Assembly (NCBI RefSeq): GCF_009664975.1
Contig: NZ_WJXB01000002.1
Coordinates: 558,001-622,000 of the forward strand
From: Paenibacillus monticola
GTDB taxonomy: Bacteria > Bacillota > Bacilli > Paenibacillales > Paenibacillaceae
Direction of reading: 5' to 3'
DNA length: 64,000 nucleotides
Both the position numbers and the translations under genes were made by a program. The notes beneath the pieces are model-generated. The model worked only from the letters and a program-made list of their open reading frames with translations. It was not told where the DNA came from and did no database searches. Positions 52,257 through 61,463 of this stretch are shown in pieces; positions within the stretch are counted from its first letter, which is position 1; the number at the start of each line of letters is the position of its first letter.

Positions 52257-54173
52257 ATGTCCATTACAACCAAGTCTCTTCCTCTTTTGCTTGCGCTTAG
52301 TCTACTGCCTGGTGATTGGTCATCCGCAGTGCTGCAACGGGAGAATGCACCTAATTCATCTCATCATTCGAGGAGGATTTCCATGGAACAATTATTGAAG
52401 AGAAGTGAAGTGCCTGCTGAGAACCGCTGGAAGCTTGAGGATATGTTTGCTTCACAGAAAGAATGGGATGCAACATACGCTGAAGTAAAGACTGTTATTA
52501 AGAAAGCTGCGGATTTCCAAGGAAAGCTCGACTCCCCTGATGCGCTTAAGGAATGCTTCAAGCTGGATGACAAGCTGTCACAGCAAACGGAGCTTCTGTA
52601 TGTTTATGCTCATATGCGCCAGGATGAAGATACAGCAAACTCCGTCTATCAAGCTCTTTCCCAAAAAGCGAAGCAGCTCAGTGTGGAAGCCGGTGAGGCC
52701 CTTTCTTTTGTTACACCGGAAATTCTTGCCTTGCCTGTCGAGAAGCTTGATGAATTCATTGCTGATCCTGATCTTTCCGACTATACCTTTACTTTAAAAG
52801 AGATGAAACGTGAGAAAGCTCATGTTCTGTCCAAAGCAGAGGAAGCCTTGCTCGCCCAGGTAGGCAACATCTCCCAGGCTCCGCAGAACATCTTCGGCAT
52901 GCTGAACAATGCGGATCTAAGATTCCCGAAGATTAAAGATGAGAGTGGCAAGGAAGTTGAGCTTACTCACGGAAGTTATATCAAGTTTCTGGAAAGCCCG
53001 GATCGTGAGGTTCGCAAGAACGCTTTTAAAGCAGTCTATGAGACCTATGGTAAACAAAGAAATACAATCGCCGCCACACTTAGTGCGAATGTGAACAAAA
53101 ATGTGTTCTACTCACGTGTTCGCAAGTATCCGTCCGTTCTGGAAATGTCTCTCTATGGTGACAATATTCCTAAAGAGGTATATAGCAATCTAATCGACAC
53201 GATTCATGAGAGCCTGCCGTTAATGCACCGGTATATGAAATTGCGCCAGAAGCTGCTCGGTGTGGATGAGCTACATATGTACGACCTGTTTGCTCCGCTT
53301 GTAGATGAATATAAGCTGGATATTACCTTTGAAGAAGCCAAGAAGATTACGAAGGAAGGTCTTAAGCCGCTTGGTGAAGACTATCTGAATGTGCTTCAGG
53401 AAGGCTATGACAATAGCTGGATCGACGTCTACGAGAATGAGAACAAACGAACCGGTGCGTACAGTTGGGGAGCCTACGGCACCCACCCTTATGTACTGCT
53501 GAACCATAATGATAATCTCAACAGTATGTTCACGCTCGCGCATGAGATGGGTCATGCCCTGCATTCTTACTACTCGGATAACACACTGAAGTATCGTGAT
53601 GCGCAATATACGATTTTCCTGGCAGAGGTTGCTTCTACGACAAATGAAGCGTTGCTAATGGATTATTTGCTGAATAAGTCAACTGATCCGAAGGAAAAAA
53701 TGTATCTGCTCACCTACTATGCCGACCAGTTCCGCACAACCGTGTTCCGGCAAACGATGTTCGCCGAGTTCGAGAAAATTATCCACAAACGTGCTGAAGA
53801 CGGTGAAGCACTTACAGCCCAGGATCTCTCGAAGGCTTATTACGACCTCAACGTTAAGTATTATGGCGAAGGTATGGTTGTTGATAAAGATATCGAGATG
53901 GAATGGGCTCGGATTCCACATTTCTATAACAGCTTCTATGTTTACAAATATGCGACTGGCTTCTCAGCAGCAACCAGCTTTGCCAAACAGATTCTTGAGG
54001 AAGGCAAGCCTGCGGTTGACCGTTATCTTGGCTTCCTGAAGAGCGGTGGCAGCGACTATTCCATTAATATTTTGTCAAAGGCCGGTGTGGATATGTCTTC
54101 ACCAGCACCGATTCGTGAAGCGATGAGTGTGTTCGAAAGCATTATCTCGCAGATGGAACAGTTGACCAAATAA
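52257..54173 (+). CDS. pepF: Oligoendopeptidase F, two possible starts
   Basis: An M3-family zinc peptidase that cleaves oligopeptides. From ATG 52383 it is 596 residues, the usual length, beginning MEQLLKRSEVPAENRWKLEDMF; HEMGHALHSYY near residue 387 holds the zinc ligands, with the third ligand in FLAEVASTTNEALL. An in-frame ATG at 52257 with an equally good site (AGGAGG) adds 42 residues with a hydrophobic, signal-like start (KSLPLLLALSLLPG). Both starts have strong GGAGG motifs, so two forms may be made. Confidence 0.93.
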   Translation: MSITTKSLPLLLALSLLPGDWSSAVLQRENAPNSSHHSRRISMEQLLKRSEVPAENRWKLEDMFASQKEWDATYAEVKTVIKKAADFQGKLDSPDALKECFKLDDKLSQQTELLYVYAHMRQDEDTANSVYQALSQKAKQLSVEAGEALSFVTPEILALPVEKLDEFIADPDLSDYTFTLKEMKREKAHVLSKAEEALLAQVGNISQAPQNIFGMLNNADLRFPKIKDESGKEVELTHGSYIKFLESPDREVRKNAFKAVYETYGKQRNTIAATLSANVNKNVFYSRVRKYPSVLEMSLYGDNIPKEVYSNLIDTIHESLPLMHRYMKLRQKLLGVDELHMYDLFAPLVDEYKLDITFEEAKKITKEGLKPLGEDYLNVLQEGYDNSWIDVYENENKRTGAYSWGAYGTHPYVLLNHNDNLNSMFTLAHEMGHALHSYYSDNTLKYRDAQYTIFLAEVASTTNEALLMDYLLNKSTDPKEKMYLLTYYADQFRTTVFRQTMFAEFEKIIHKRAEDGEALTAQDLSKAYYDLNVKYYGEGMVVDKDIEMEWARIPHFYNSFYVYKYATGFSAATSFAKQILEEGKPAVDRYLGFLKSGGSDYSINILSKAGVDMSSPAPIREAMSVFESIISQMEQLTK

Positions 54174-54196
54174 GTGGGAAAGTTTACTATTAGACT

Positions 54197-54227
54197 AATC
54201 CCCTGCCCATAATGGGCAGGGGATTTT
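54197..54227 (+). terminator. Terminator after pepF
   Basis: Perfect hairpin ATCCCCTGCCCAT / ATGGGCAGGGGAT followed by TTTTA. Confidence 0.85.
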
Positions 54228-54261
54228 ATACTGTCACTACAGTCTCGAGGAGGAAAATTCG

Positions 54262-54582
54262 ATGAAATTTCAATGGTCACTTATTGCGGGTTTAATCTTT
54301 GCACTGCTGATAGCTCTGTTCGCAGTCATCAACGTAGATCCTGTTGAGGTCAACTTCGGCTTTGATGTTGCCAGTATTCCGCTTATACTCATCATTGTTG
54401 GCTGTGCCTTAATCGGCGGCGTCATTGTCGGTTCTTTTGGCATTCTTCGCCAATACAAGCTGCAGAAGCAAATCAAGGTCTTAACTGCTGAGCTTGCGAA
54501 ACTCCAAGATGTAAACAACTCACTGGAAACCCTAAACATTAATAATGAAACCCCAACTGCTGATAGCACGCCTCAGCTTTAA
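54262..54582 (+). CDS. LapA/DUF1049-domain membrane protein
   Basis: A 106-residue protein with two membrane spans (residues about 6-24 and 40-62) joined by NVDPVEVNFGFDVASIPL, the DUF1049/LapA signature, then a coiled-coil tail (QLQKQIKVLTAELAKLQDV-like, about 66-95). In Gram-negatives LapA acts in lipopolysaccharide assembly; the Gram-positive role is unknown. The M42 peptidase gene begins 21 bp after its stop. Confidence 0.88.
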   Translation: MKFQWSLIAGLIFALLIALFAVINVDPVEVNFGFDVASIPLILIIVGCALIGGVIVGSFGILRQYKLQKQIKVLTAELAKLQDVNNSLETLNINNETPTADSTPQL

Positions 54583-54603
54583 GGAATCAAGGAGGACTAA
54601 CCC

Positions 54604-55647
54604 ATGCTTAGCATACAACCCAATGAAGATTATATTCTTACCATTCTGAAGAAATTGCTCGACACCCCTAGTCCCAGCGGTTATACCGCACAGGTGATGC
54701 ATCTTGTGGCTGAGGAAGCAGCTGCGCTGAACGTACCCCTTACCTGGAATGAAAAAGGTGGGGTAATATTATCAGTCGCAGGACTTGATCCAACCCGTAC
54801 GATCGGAATCAGTGCACATGTGGACACCCTTGGTGCCATGGTTCGTTCGGTTAAATCAAACGGCACCTTACGCCTAACCTCCGTCGGCGGATTTACGATG
54901 CATAGTATTGAGAATGAATACTGCATTATCCATACCCGCAGCGGCAAGACCTATACAGGTACGATTCTAACCAGCCATCCTTCCGTCCATGTCTATCCCG
55001 ATGCACGTGATTTCAAGCGCCAAGAGGAGAATATGGAAGTGCGTATCGATGAACTGGTGTCGTCCAAAGAAGATGTACTTAAGCTTGGCATTTCCGTCGG
55101 TGATTTCATTTCCTTCGATGCCCGTGCGGTTATTACGCCGAGTGGCTATATTAAATCGCGTCACCTGGATGATAAAGCTAGTGTTGCGGCATTGCTTGGC
55201 CTGCTGGAAAGTATGAAACGCGAGGGCTGGAAGCCTTTGCATAACCTCTCTCTGCTTATCTCTAATTATGAAGAAGTTGGACATGGGACAGCCTGGATTC
55301 CTGCTGATATAAATGAAATGATCGCGGTAGATATGGGTGCGATGGGCGATGATCTGAGCTGTAAGGAAACGGATGTCTCGATCTGTGCAAAGGACTCTTC
55401 GGGACCTTATGATTATGTTATGACAGGTCGTTTAGTTGAGCTAGCTAATACGTTGGCAATTCCTTATGCTGTGGACATTTACCCTATGTATGGCTCCGAT
55501 GCTTCTGCCGCACTTAGAGGGGGAAACAATATTCGTGCTGCCTTAATCGGCCCAGGAGTTCATGCCTCACATTCCATGGAGCGGACACATAAGCAAGCGG
55601 TAATAAATACTGCCAAGCTGCTGGCCGCTTATGTCGGCGAGCACTGA
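54604..55647 (+). CDS. M42-family aminopeptidase
   Basis: A 347-residue dinuclear-metal aminopeptidase. ISAHVDTLGAMV (first metal ligands), SRHLDDKASVAALL (bridging Asp), NYEEVGHG (catalytic Glu and ligand) and AVDMGAMGDD are the M42 metal motifs, and PGVHASHSMERTH provides the last histidine. It is cytosolic, acting on peptides. The next gene starts inside its last codons (17-bp overlap), so they are translationally coupled. Confidence 0.92.
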   Translation: MLSIQPNEDYILTILKKLLDTPSPSGYTAQVMHLVAEEAAALNVPLTWNEKGGVILSVAGLDPTRTIGISAHVDTLGAMVRSVKSNGTLRLTSVGGFTMHSIENEYCIIHTRSGKTYTGTILTSHPSVHVYPDARDFKRQEENMEVRIDELVSSKEDVLKLGISVGDFISFDARAVITPSGYIKSRHLDDKASVAALLGLLESMKREGWKPLHNLSLLISNYEEVGHGTAWIPADINEMIAVDMGAMGDDLSCKETDVSICAKDSSGPYDYVMTGRLVELANTLAIPYAVDIYPMYGSDASAALRGGNNIRAALIGPGVHASHSMERTHKQAVINTAKLLAAYVGEH

Positions 55648-56467
55648 TACCAGCAGCCCCATTTCCAAGCTGCGGCAGCTTTGGGAACGCAAGCACTGGC
55701 TGATAGTCATTTCAGCCTTGCTGCTGGCGGTTATTGTGATCGTGGGATCTGTTCTACTGTTAACATCACCGCCACAGAAGGAGGTCTTTGACGGCCTCCC
55801 TCATTCCTATACCTATATGGAGATCACAACTCCGCAAAAGGTACAGCTGCATATGATGTCCCTTAACCCTGATGACATTCTTCTTAAGACGGCTGGAACA
55901 CCACTGCGCCAGGTAGCGGCCTACGGCATTAATGGTGGATTTTTTTATGGTAAGGATCTCTTATCCATTTCCATTATGAATGACAACCCAGTGAATGGAG
56001 CCAAAAAAGCCTATGGTTCAGGGTGGTTTAATGCCAAGTATACGCGGGGAACCCTTGTCTGGGATGCTACTAGCCGCAAATTTTCGGTGCAGGTGGTCTC
56101 CTCAGGAGATGAACTAATCGTTGCTGACCGTAACCATTACTTTGCTCAAGGCGGCATCAGTATGAACCTTGGACACGAGGAGCTATGGGAAGCAACGGCT
56201 ACCCTAGAGCACCTGCCTTATGCCGATGAGAGACGGATGCGCTCAGGCATGGTATATGATAATGCAGACAAACTGTGGTTAATTGTCACGCCAACACTCT
56301 GTACGGCCGCAGAATTCCGTACAGCCGTGCTGCAGAATGTTCCAGGTGAGGACCGTGAGGGCATTTACCTCGATGGAGATGGCTCCTCACAGATGAATGC
56401 CGCGGAGGTCGTGCTGACCGGCGATGAGCGTTCGGTAGTGCAGATGATTGCGGTGGCCATCCACTAA
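55631..56467 (+). CDS. Membrane-anchored phosphodiester glycosidase (NAGPA domain)
   Basis: A 278-residue protein with an N-terminal anchor (HWLIVISALLLAVIVIVGSVLLL region, about residues 22-45) and an exported NAGPA-like domain: GINGGFFYGKDLLSI, ADRNHYFAQGGISMNLG and DGDGSSQMNAAEV. Relatives hydrolyse sugar-phosphodiester bonds or cleave wall polysaccharides. It overlaps the M42 gene by 17 bp. The substrate is unknown. Confidence 0.82.
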   Translation: MSASTDTSSPISKLRQLWERKHWLIVISALLLAVIVIVGSVLLLTSPPQKEVFDGLPHSYTYMEITTPQKVQLHMMSLNPDDILLKTAGTPLRQVAAYGINGGFFYGKDLLSISIMNDNPVNGAKKAYGSGWFNAKYTRGTLVWDATSRKFSVQVVSSGDELIVADRNHYFAQGGISMNLGHEELWEATATLEHLPYADERRMRSGMVYDNADKLWLIVTPTLCTAAEFRTAVLQNVPGEDREGIYLDGDGSSQMNAAEVVLTGDERSVVQMIAVAIH

Positions 56468-56480
56468 CAATAACGAAAAC

Positions 56481-56519
56481 AAGCTGACACCTGATAAACC
56501 GGTGTCAGCTTGTTTTTTA
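56481..56519. terminator. Bidirectional terminator between NAGPA and ABC-F genes
   Basis: AAGCTGACACC / GGTGTCAGCTT arms followed by TTTTTT between convergent genes. Confidence 0.85.
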
Positions 56520-56539
56520 TTAAGTCTAATCATCAAAGA

Positions 56540-58477
56540 TTAAGCCCTACCAGCGATTCTCTCCGCCAGTTCGCTTAGATACGTCCAGCGTTCCATGAGG
56601 CGCTCCAGCTCTGCTTCAGCTTGCTGCTGCTTCTCTGTAAGCTCCTGCAGCTTAGAAGAGTCAGCAAAGGCGGCTTCCATCTTGGAGTTAATCTCAACGA
56701 TTCGTGCCTCTGCCTGTTCAATCTCTTTATCGATCCCCTCATATTCACGCTGTTCCTTGAACGTGAACTTGGGTTTCTCCGTGCTTGACTGAGCAGTTAC
56801 TACGTCGGCTATAGGTTCAACTGGTGCGCTAGGGATAGAGCTTATTTCTCTTTTGTTAGTGGTTGAATTGCGGACTTGGACATTCTTGGCTAACCATTCT
56901 TCATATTCGGTGTAATCACCCACATGAAGCCGGATCTCCCCGTCTTCAAAGGCAATGAGTTTATCCATGGTACGGTCCAGGAAATAGCGGTCATGTGAAA
57001 CTGTGAAGACAACACCAGGGAATTCATCCAGATAGTCTTCCAGTACAGCCAATGTACCGATATCCAGATCATTTGTCGGTTCATCCAGCAGCAACACATT
57101 GGGTGCGCCCATCAGCACACGCAGCAGGTAAAGACGTCTTTTCTCACCACCGGACAGTTTGGAGATCGGCGTCCACTGTATGGCGGGTGGAAACAGAAAA
57201 CGCTCCATCATCTGGCCTGCCGTAATCAAGCTGCCATCGGCAGTCTTAATGACTTCAGCCTCTTCCTTCACGTATTCAATCGCCCGCAGACTTTCATCCA
57301 TATCCTGATGCTCTTGCGTGAAATAGCCGAGCTTCACTGTAGTCCCAAGCTGAACCTCACCACTGTCAGGTTCAATTTTACCGGCAATCATATTAAGCAG
57401 CGTAGATTTGCCGCTACCATTCGGTCCAATAATACCTACCCGATCTTGGGGTACTGCAATATAGGTTAAATCTTTAATAAGCTGACGACCATCGAGTGCC
57501 TTGGACAGACCCAGGATTTCAATTATTTTGCGACCCAGACGTGTTGAGCCCACGGAAATATCCAGAGCGCCAGCGGAAGCATTCCCCTGAACGTCCTTCA
57601 GCTTCTCATAGCGATCAATTCTGGCTTTCTGCTTCGTTGAACGAGCTTTAGGCCCACGGCGAATCCAAGCCAACTCCGAACGCAACAGCATTTTACGCTT
57701 CTGTTCAGCTGAGGCTTCGCGTTCCTCACGATCGGCCTTTAACTCGAGAAAACGCGAATAGTTCGCTTCATAACGGAACAAGCGACCTCCGTCCAGTTCA
57801 AGCATCACACCAGCAACACGATCCAAGAAGTAACGATCATGCGTGACCATTAATAATGCGCCGCGTCGTCTTTTTAGATATTGTTCCAACCAAGATACGG
57901 ATTCTGTATCAATATGGTTAGTAGGCTCATCCAGGATAAGCAGCTCTGAAGGTGTAATCAGTGCTGCCGCTAGAGCCACACGTTTGCGTTGACCCCCGGA
58001 GAGTGTGTCCATTAGAGCATCAAATTGAGTAATGCCAAGCTTCGTAAGTACACTCTTAGCTTCACTTTCCAAATGCCAAATATCCGCCGAACCAATATCA
58101 TGTCCAATCTGTACCAGCTTGTCTTCCAGCTTAGAATTCCCTGGGTCGTTCTCCAAAAGAGTTAATGTCTCCATATATTCACGCATCATTACCAGCTCCG
58201 GTACATCACCAGCAAAAACCTGCTGCAGCACCGTATTGGCAGGATCATAAGGCGGATTCTGAGCCAAAGTCATAACTCTTATACTATTCCCAATCGATAC
58301 TTTGCCTGAATCTGGTGTTTCCAACCCGGCAATAATACGCAAAAAGGTTGATTTTCCCGTACCATTCACACCGATAATGCCGATCTTGTCCTGGTCTTCC
58401 ATACCAAATGAAGCTTCGCGGAACAGTACTTTTTCTCCATAGGTTTTGGAAAGATTCTCCACAGTCATAATATTCAT
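56540..58477 (-). CDS. ABC-F ATPase, Uup/YfmR type
   Basis: A 645-residue soluble twin-ATPase. Walker A GVNGTGKST and GPNGSGKST, signatures LSGGQRKRVALA and LSGGEKRRLYLL, and Walker B LLILDEPTNHID and LLLDEPTNDLD are intact. The linker with LAWIRRGPKARSTKQKARI and the C-terminal coiled coil (about residues 560-645) mark Uup/YfmR rather than EttA. Such proteins relieve ribosome stalling. The start codon overlaps the TetR stop by four bases. A drug-resistance role is possible given the regulator. Confidence 0.9.
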   Translation of the reverse strand: MNIMTVENLSKTYGEKVLFREASFGMEDQDKIGIIGVNGTGKSTFLRIIAGLETPDSGKVSIGNSIRVMTLAQNPPYDPANTVLQQVFAGDVPELVMMREYMETLTLLENDPGNSKLEDKLVQIGHDIGSADIWHLESEAKSVLTKLGITQFDALMDTLSGGQRKRVALAAALITPSELLILDEPTNHIDTESVSWLEQYLKRRRGALLMVTHDRYFLDRVAGVMLELDGGRLFRYEANYSRFLELKADREEREASAEQKRKMLLRSELAWIRRGPKARSTKQKARIDRYEKLKDVQGNASAGALDISVGSTRLGRKIIEILGLSKALDGRQLIKDLTYIAVPQDRVGIIGPNGSGKSTLLNMIAGKIEPDSGEVQLGTTVKLGYFTQEHQDMDESLRAIEYVKEEAEVIKTADGSLITAGQMMERFLFPPAIQWTPISKLSGGEKRRLYLLRVLMGAPNVLLLDEPTNDLDIGTLAVLEDYLDEFPGVVFTVSHDRYFLDRTMDKLIAFEDGEIRLHVGDYTEYEEWLAKNVQVRNSTTNKREISSIPSAPVEPIADVVTAQSSTEKPKFTFKEQREYEGIDKEIEQAEARIVEINSKMEAAFADSSKLQELTEKQQQAEAELERLMERWTYLSELAERIAGRA

Positions 58478-59097
58478 TCTATATCCTCGTTTGCTATATT
58501 ATTTTCTTTATCATCCTCTGCAGGATGCAGGTTATTCATGGCTCCCTTACTGAAGAGGCTGGCGGCAAACTTGGCCCGCTTAAACGCATCGGCTTCAGTA
58601 AAAGAAGGGTCAAACAAAATATCCATTTTGAGACGATCCAGCATACCAATGTAAGACTGTGCCATCAATTCAGGCTCGGATGCCCGGCCTTCCAGCAGCA
58701 CTTTTACAACCGCCTGCATGTATTGTTCCATAAAAAGCGCCATATACGCCACTAGCTCCGGGTTATTGTTAGGAGCAAGAAAAAAAAGCTTTGTATGTTG
58801 CTTGCGCTCATAATAATAGAACATATGATGCTCGGCGATCACTGATAGCTTATCTGTAAAAGTAGTGTGATCCTGAAGTTTGTTCTCCAACTGCTGCAGA
58901 TATCCCTCACAATCACGGCGCGTTACCGCCATAAACAGATCTTCTTTGCTTTTGAAATATAAGTACACAGTACCCTTGGCAATCCCGGCCTTCTCCGCCA
59001 CATCCGACATCTTCGTTTCGTAAAAACCACTTGAACCGAAAAGCGTATGGGCAGCATCCAGAATTGCCGTGTGTTTGTCATTGGATACGTTGCTCAT
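58474..59097 (-). CDS. TetR-family repressor
   Basis: A 207-residue regulator. The N-terminal helix-turn-helix reads KAGIAKGTVYLYFKSKEDLF (about residues 36-55), preceded by ILDAAHTLFGSSGFYETKMSDVA. The C-terminal half is an AefR/YxaF-type ligand domain. ATG 59097 (MSNVSND) has GGGGGTGA upstream; a longer frame begins at 59121. It lies five bp after the DUF92 stop and is coupled to the ABC-F gene. Its effector is unknown. Confidence 0.9.
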   Translation of the reverse strand: MSNVSNDKHTAILDAAHTLFGSSGFYETKMSDVAEKAGIAKGTVYLYFKSKEDLFMAVTRRDCEGYLQQLENKLQDHTTFTDKLSVIAEHHMFYYYERKQHTKLFFLAPNNNPELVAYMALFMEQYMQAVVKVLLEGRASEPELMAQSYIGMLDRLKMDILFDPSFTEADAFKRAKFAASLFSKGAMNNLHPAEDDKENNIANEDIE

Positions 59098-59101
59098 CGG
59101 T

Positions 59102-59908
59102 TCACCCCCAAAGTGCGCCAAGCATCAAAGCAATGGCACCACCAATAATAGAACTGATTGTATTGACTGCATCATTGCTCATCCAGCGCCAGCCCCGGGC
59201 GTGCACAGTAGGGGCACCGCAATGCGATTCGCCTTCCACGATACGGCCGCATATGGTACAACGGTTCATCTGCTGCACGGTTGCACCAAGGACAGAGTCG
59301 GCAAAAGCACCCGCTAGACCTCCGAGCAGCCCTGCCAGCGTAAGCAGCCAGAAGGAATGGTCCTGCATCCCAGAGGCTGCCCGTAATACCCAGGAAGCGG
59401 CACCTATTAGGACTCCACCGCCGGCGGCGGCAAGAGTACCCAATAGCGAGACAGCACCAGATGCACCTGCCTGAAGAACTTTACCCGTCAGAACAGATCG
59501 TGGCAACTTCTTGCTAAGCGTGCCAATTTCCGTGGCCCATGTATCCGAGGTCACGGTAGCCATTACACCGATGAACAGAAATCCCCACATTTCCATAGGG
59601 AAAATCGCATTCAGCAGAACCAGCAGCATGCCGATCCCCCCGTTAGCGAAGACCTGTCCGGCATCACGCCGGCCCGTTTTGGCGTACGTTAACTCCAGCT
59701 CGGCTTTATTATCATGGCGAAGCTTGGACAGCAAACTTGAAGAAATGAAGAACACCAACAAAATACCGAACCAAAAAGCATTCCCGGCACCGAAATAAAT
59801 AGTACCCATCATTACTGCAGCAAGCATACCGGAGAGGCTTAGCGATTGCCTCCAATAAGCCACTCCGGCAACAAACAGGGCGCCACAGGCGCCGAGGACC
59901 CATAACAT
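59102..59908 (-). CDS. DUF92 membrane protein
   Basis: A 268-residue protein with about seven membrane spans. GTIYFGAGNAFWFGILLVFFISSSLLSK, GRRDAGQVFANGG and VTSDTWATEIGTLSKK are the DUF92 signature, the family that includes plant phytyl-phosphate kinase VTE6. A role in isoprenoid phosphate metabolism is possible but unproven. It is followed closely by tetR and preceded by the FAH-family gene. Confidence 0.88.
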   Translation of the reverse strand: MLWVLGACGALFVAGVAYWRQSLSLSGMLAAVMMGTIYFGAGNAFWFGILLVFFISSSLLSKLRHDNKAELELTYAKTGRRDAGQVFANGGIGMLLVLLNAIFPMEMWGFLFIGVMATVTSDTWATEIGTLSKKLPRSVLTGKVLQAGASGAVSLLGTLAAAGGGVLIGAASWVLRAASGMQDHSFWLLTLAGLLGGLAGAFADSVLGATVQQMNRCTICGRIVEGESHCGAPTVHARGWRWMSNDAVNTISSIIGGAIALMLGALWG

Positions 59909-59941
59909 ATATTCAACTCCTGCTTGATCTAAGTACCGTTC

Positions 59942-60589
59942 TTAACCGATCAGGCAGGTGCCCATCAGCTTGTCGCCCCAGTACAGCTCGAACGAGTCAC
60001 CGGTTACGGTTGGTCCCACACCTGCCGGAGTCCCTGTAAATATAATATCATCTTTGCCCAGTCCATAGCGTGCCGCTATAAAATCAACAATCTTCTGGAG
60101 TGAAAAAATCATATTCTTCACATTTCCGCGCTGTACTTCCACACCATTCTTCAATACAGTAAAATCTGTTCCTTCCAGCTCTTCCTTGTCAGGAAAAGCT
60201 ATGTAAGGTGTCAACGGGGCAGCATTCTTAAACCCTTTTGCTGCGGTCCAGGGGAGCCCTTTTTTCTGCAGATCATTATGCACATCCCGCAGCGTGAAAT
60301 CCAGCCCAAGCGCCATCACATCTACCAGTTCTTCGACAGTTATACCCAGAACGTAATCCCGTGCAATACGCAGCACAAGCTCTCCTTCATAATGAACCTG
60401 CCCAGCATCCTTGGGAAGCTCAATAATCGCTTTATCGAGGGAAACAGCCGCATGAGAGGGCTTCATAAAGATCAGCGGTTCCACTGGCACTTGATTGCCA
60501 AGTTCCTCCGCATGTTGTTTATAATTACGTCCAACACAATATAGGTTATTAACAGCAGCACACATTAGACATTCAGCTCTCTTTCCCAT
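59942..60589 (-). CDS. Fumarylacetoacetate hydrolase-family enzyme
   Basis: About 207-215 residues. NLYCVGRNYKQHAEELG, FMKPSHA, YEGELVLRIA and FTLRDVHNDLQKKGLPWTAAKGF with FTGTPAGVGP are the FAH motifs, where E and D residues bind a divalent metal. Relatives are acylpyruvases, oxaloacetate decarboxylases or tautomerases. The N-terminus is uncertain: the in-frame ATG at 60565 may be the real start, since neither ATG has a strong ribosome binding site. Confidence 0.87.
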   Translation of the reverse strand: MGKRAECLMCAAVNNLYCVGRNYKQHAEELGNQVPVEPLIFMKPSHAAVSLDKAIIELPKDAGQVHYEGELVLRIARDYVLGITVEELVDVMALGLDFTLRDVHNDLQKKGLPWTAAKGFKNAAPLTPYIAFPDKEELEGTDFTVLKNGVEVQRGNVKNMIFSLQKIVDFIAARYGLGKDDIIFTGTPAGVGPTVTGDSFELYWGDKLMGTCLIG

Positions 60590-60602
60590 CGATCGTTAGT
60601 AT

Positions 60603-61334
60603 TTAAACCTTCAAGAACGTATCGCCCCATATATCCGGACGGTTCGTACAGATCATTATATCAGACTGCATCTCCGCAAGGCGACGCATCTCCTTCGCCT
60701 TGTCCACCGTCCAGGCCATAATCTTCACGCCACGCTCGGCCAGAAGCTTAGCCAGTTTCGGATTTAGCCGTGCAAAGCTAATCGACAGAAAGGAGCAATC
60801 CAGCTCCTGCAGCTTTCTTGTTGGATCACCCAATCTGGAATCAAAGATCAACCCCGTCCGGAAACGGGAGTCAAGTTCTTTAACTCTTTGCAATGCACCG
60901 GCATCAAACGAAGTCAGCACAACCTCATCACGCATGCCTTTAGAGGAAACAAGCTCCATAACAGCTTTCTCAAGACCCGGGTACAGATTACCTGATGTTT
61001 TGAGTTCAATGTTTAAATGCAGCCTGCCGGAGGCCAAAGAGAGGACTTCTTCAAGTGAGGGTATCTTCTCGCCCCGAAAAGCGCGCCCCTTCCAGCTCCC
61101 CGCATCCAAGCGCTGCATAAGTTCCCAATCCATATTCTTAACCTTACCGTGTCCGTTAGTCGTTCGATCCAATGAGAAATCATGAATGACAACGGGGACA
61201 CCATCCCTTGTGAGCTGAACATCAAGCTCCATCCAACGTACATAAGGCAAAGCAAGTGCTAAGCGAATAGCTGCCATAGTATTCTCAGGGGCTTTGCCGG
61301 AAAACCCCCGATGGGCTACACATATGTTGTTCAT
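60603..61334 (-). CDS. Glycerophosphodiester phosphodiesterase
   Basis: A 243-residue GDPD. AHRGFSGKAPENTMAAI (His and Glu), ELDVQLTRDGVPVVIHDFSLDRTTNGHG (metal and catalytic His) and LNIELK are intact, with the C-terminal AWTVDK motif. No signal peptide is seen, so it is cytosolic and releases glycerol-3-phosphate from glycerophosphodiesters. ATG 61334 is seven bases after GGAGG. An upstream extension to 61433 is unlikely. Confidence 0.93.
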   Translation of the reverse strand: MNNICVAHRGFSGKAPENTMAAIRLALALPYVRWMELDVQLTRDGVPVVIHDFSLDRTTNGHGKVKNMDWELMQRLDAGSWKGRAFRGEKIPSLEEVLSLASGRLHLNIELKTSGNLYPGLEKAVMELVSSKGMRDEVVLTSFDAGALQRVKELDSRFRTGLIFDSRLGDPTRKLQELDCSFLSISFARLNPKLAKLLAERGVKIMAWTVDKAKEMRRLAEMQSDIMICTNRPDIWGDTFLKV

Positions 61335-61354
61335 CATTAGGCCTCCAGCAAGAT

Positions 61355-61396
61355 GAAACGGCTTCGCCGTCCCTTTATATGGACGGCACCCGTTTC
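61355..61396. repeat. ACGGCTTCGCCGT-type palindromic repeat, copy B
   Basis: Hairpin GAAACGG / CCGTTTC with inner CCGTCC / GGACGG. The core and the bases after it match copy A at 35322-35378. It sits between the capA stop and the GDPD gene. Confidence 0.7.
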
Positions 61397-61463
61397 TTCG
61401 AGAAATATAAGGATAAATTATGGAGTGAAACACTTATATATCAAAAAATTCTCTGTTAGAATC

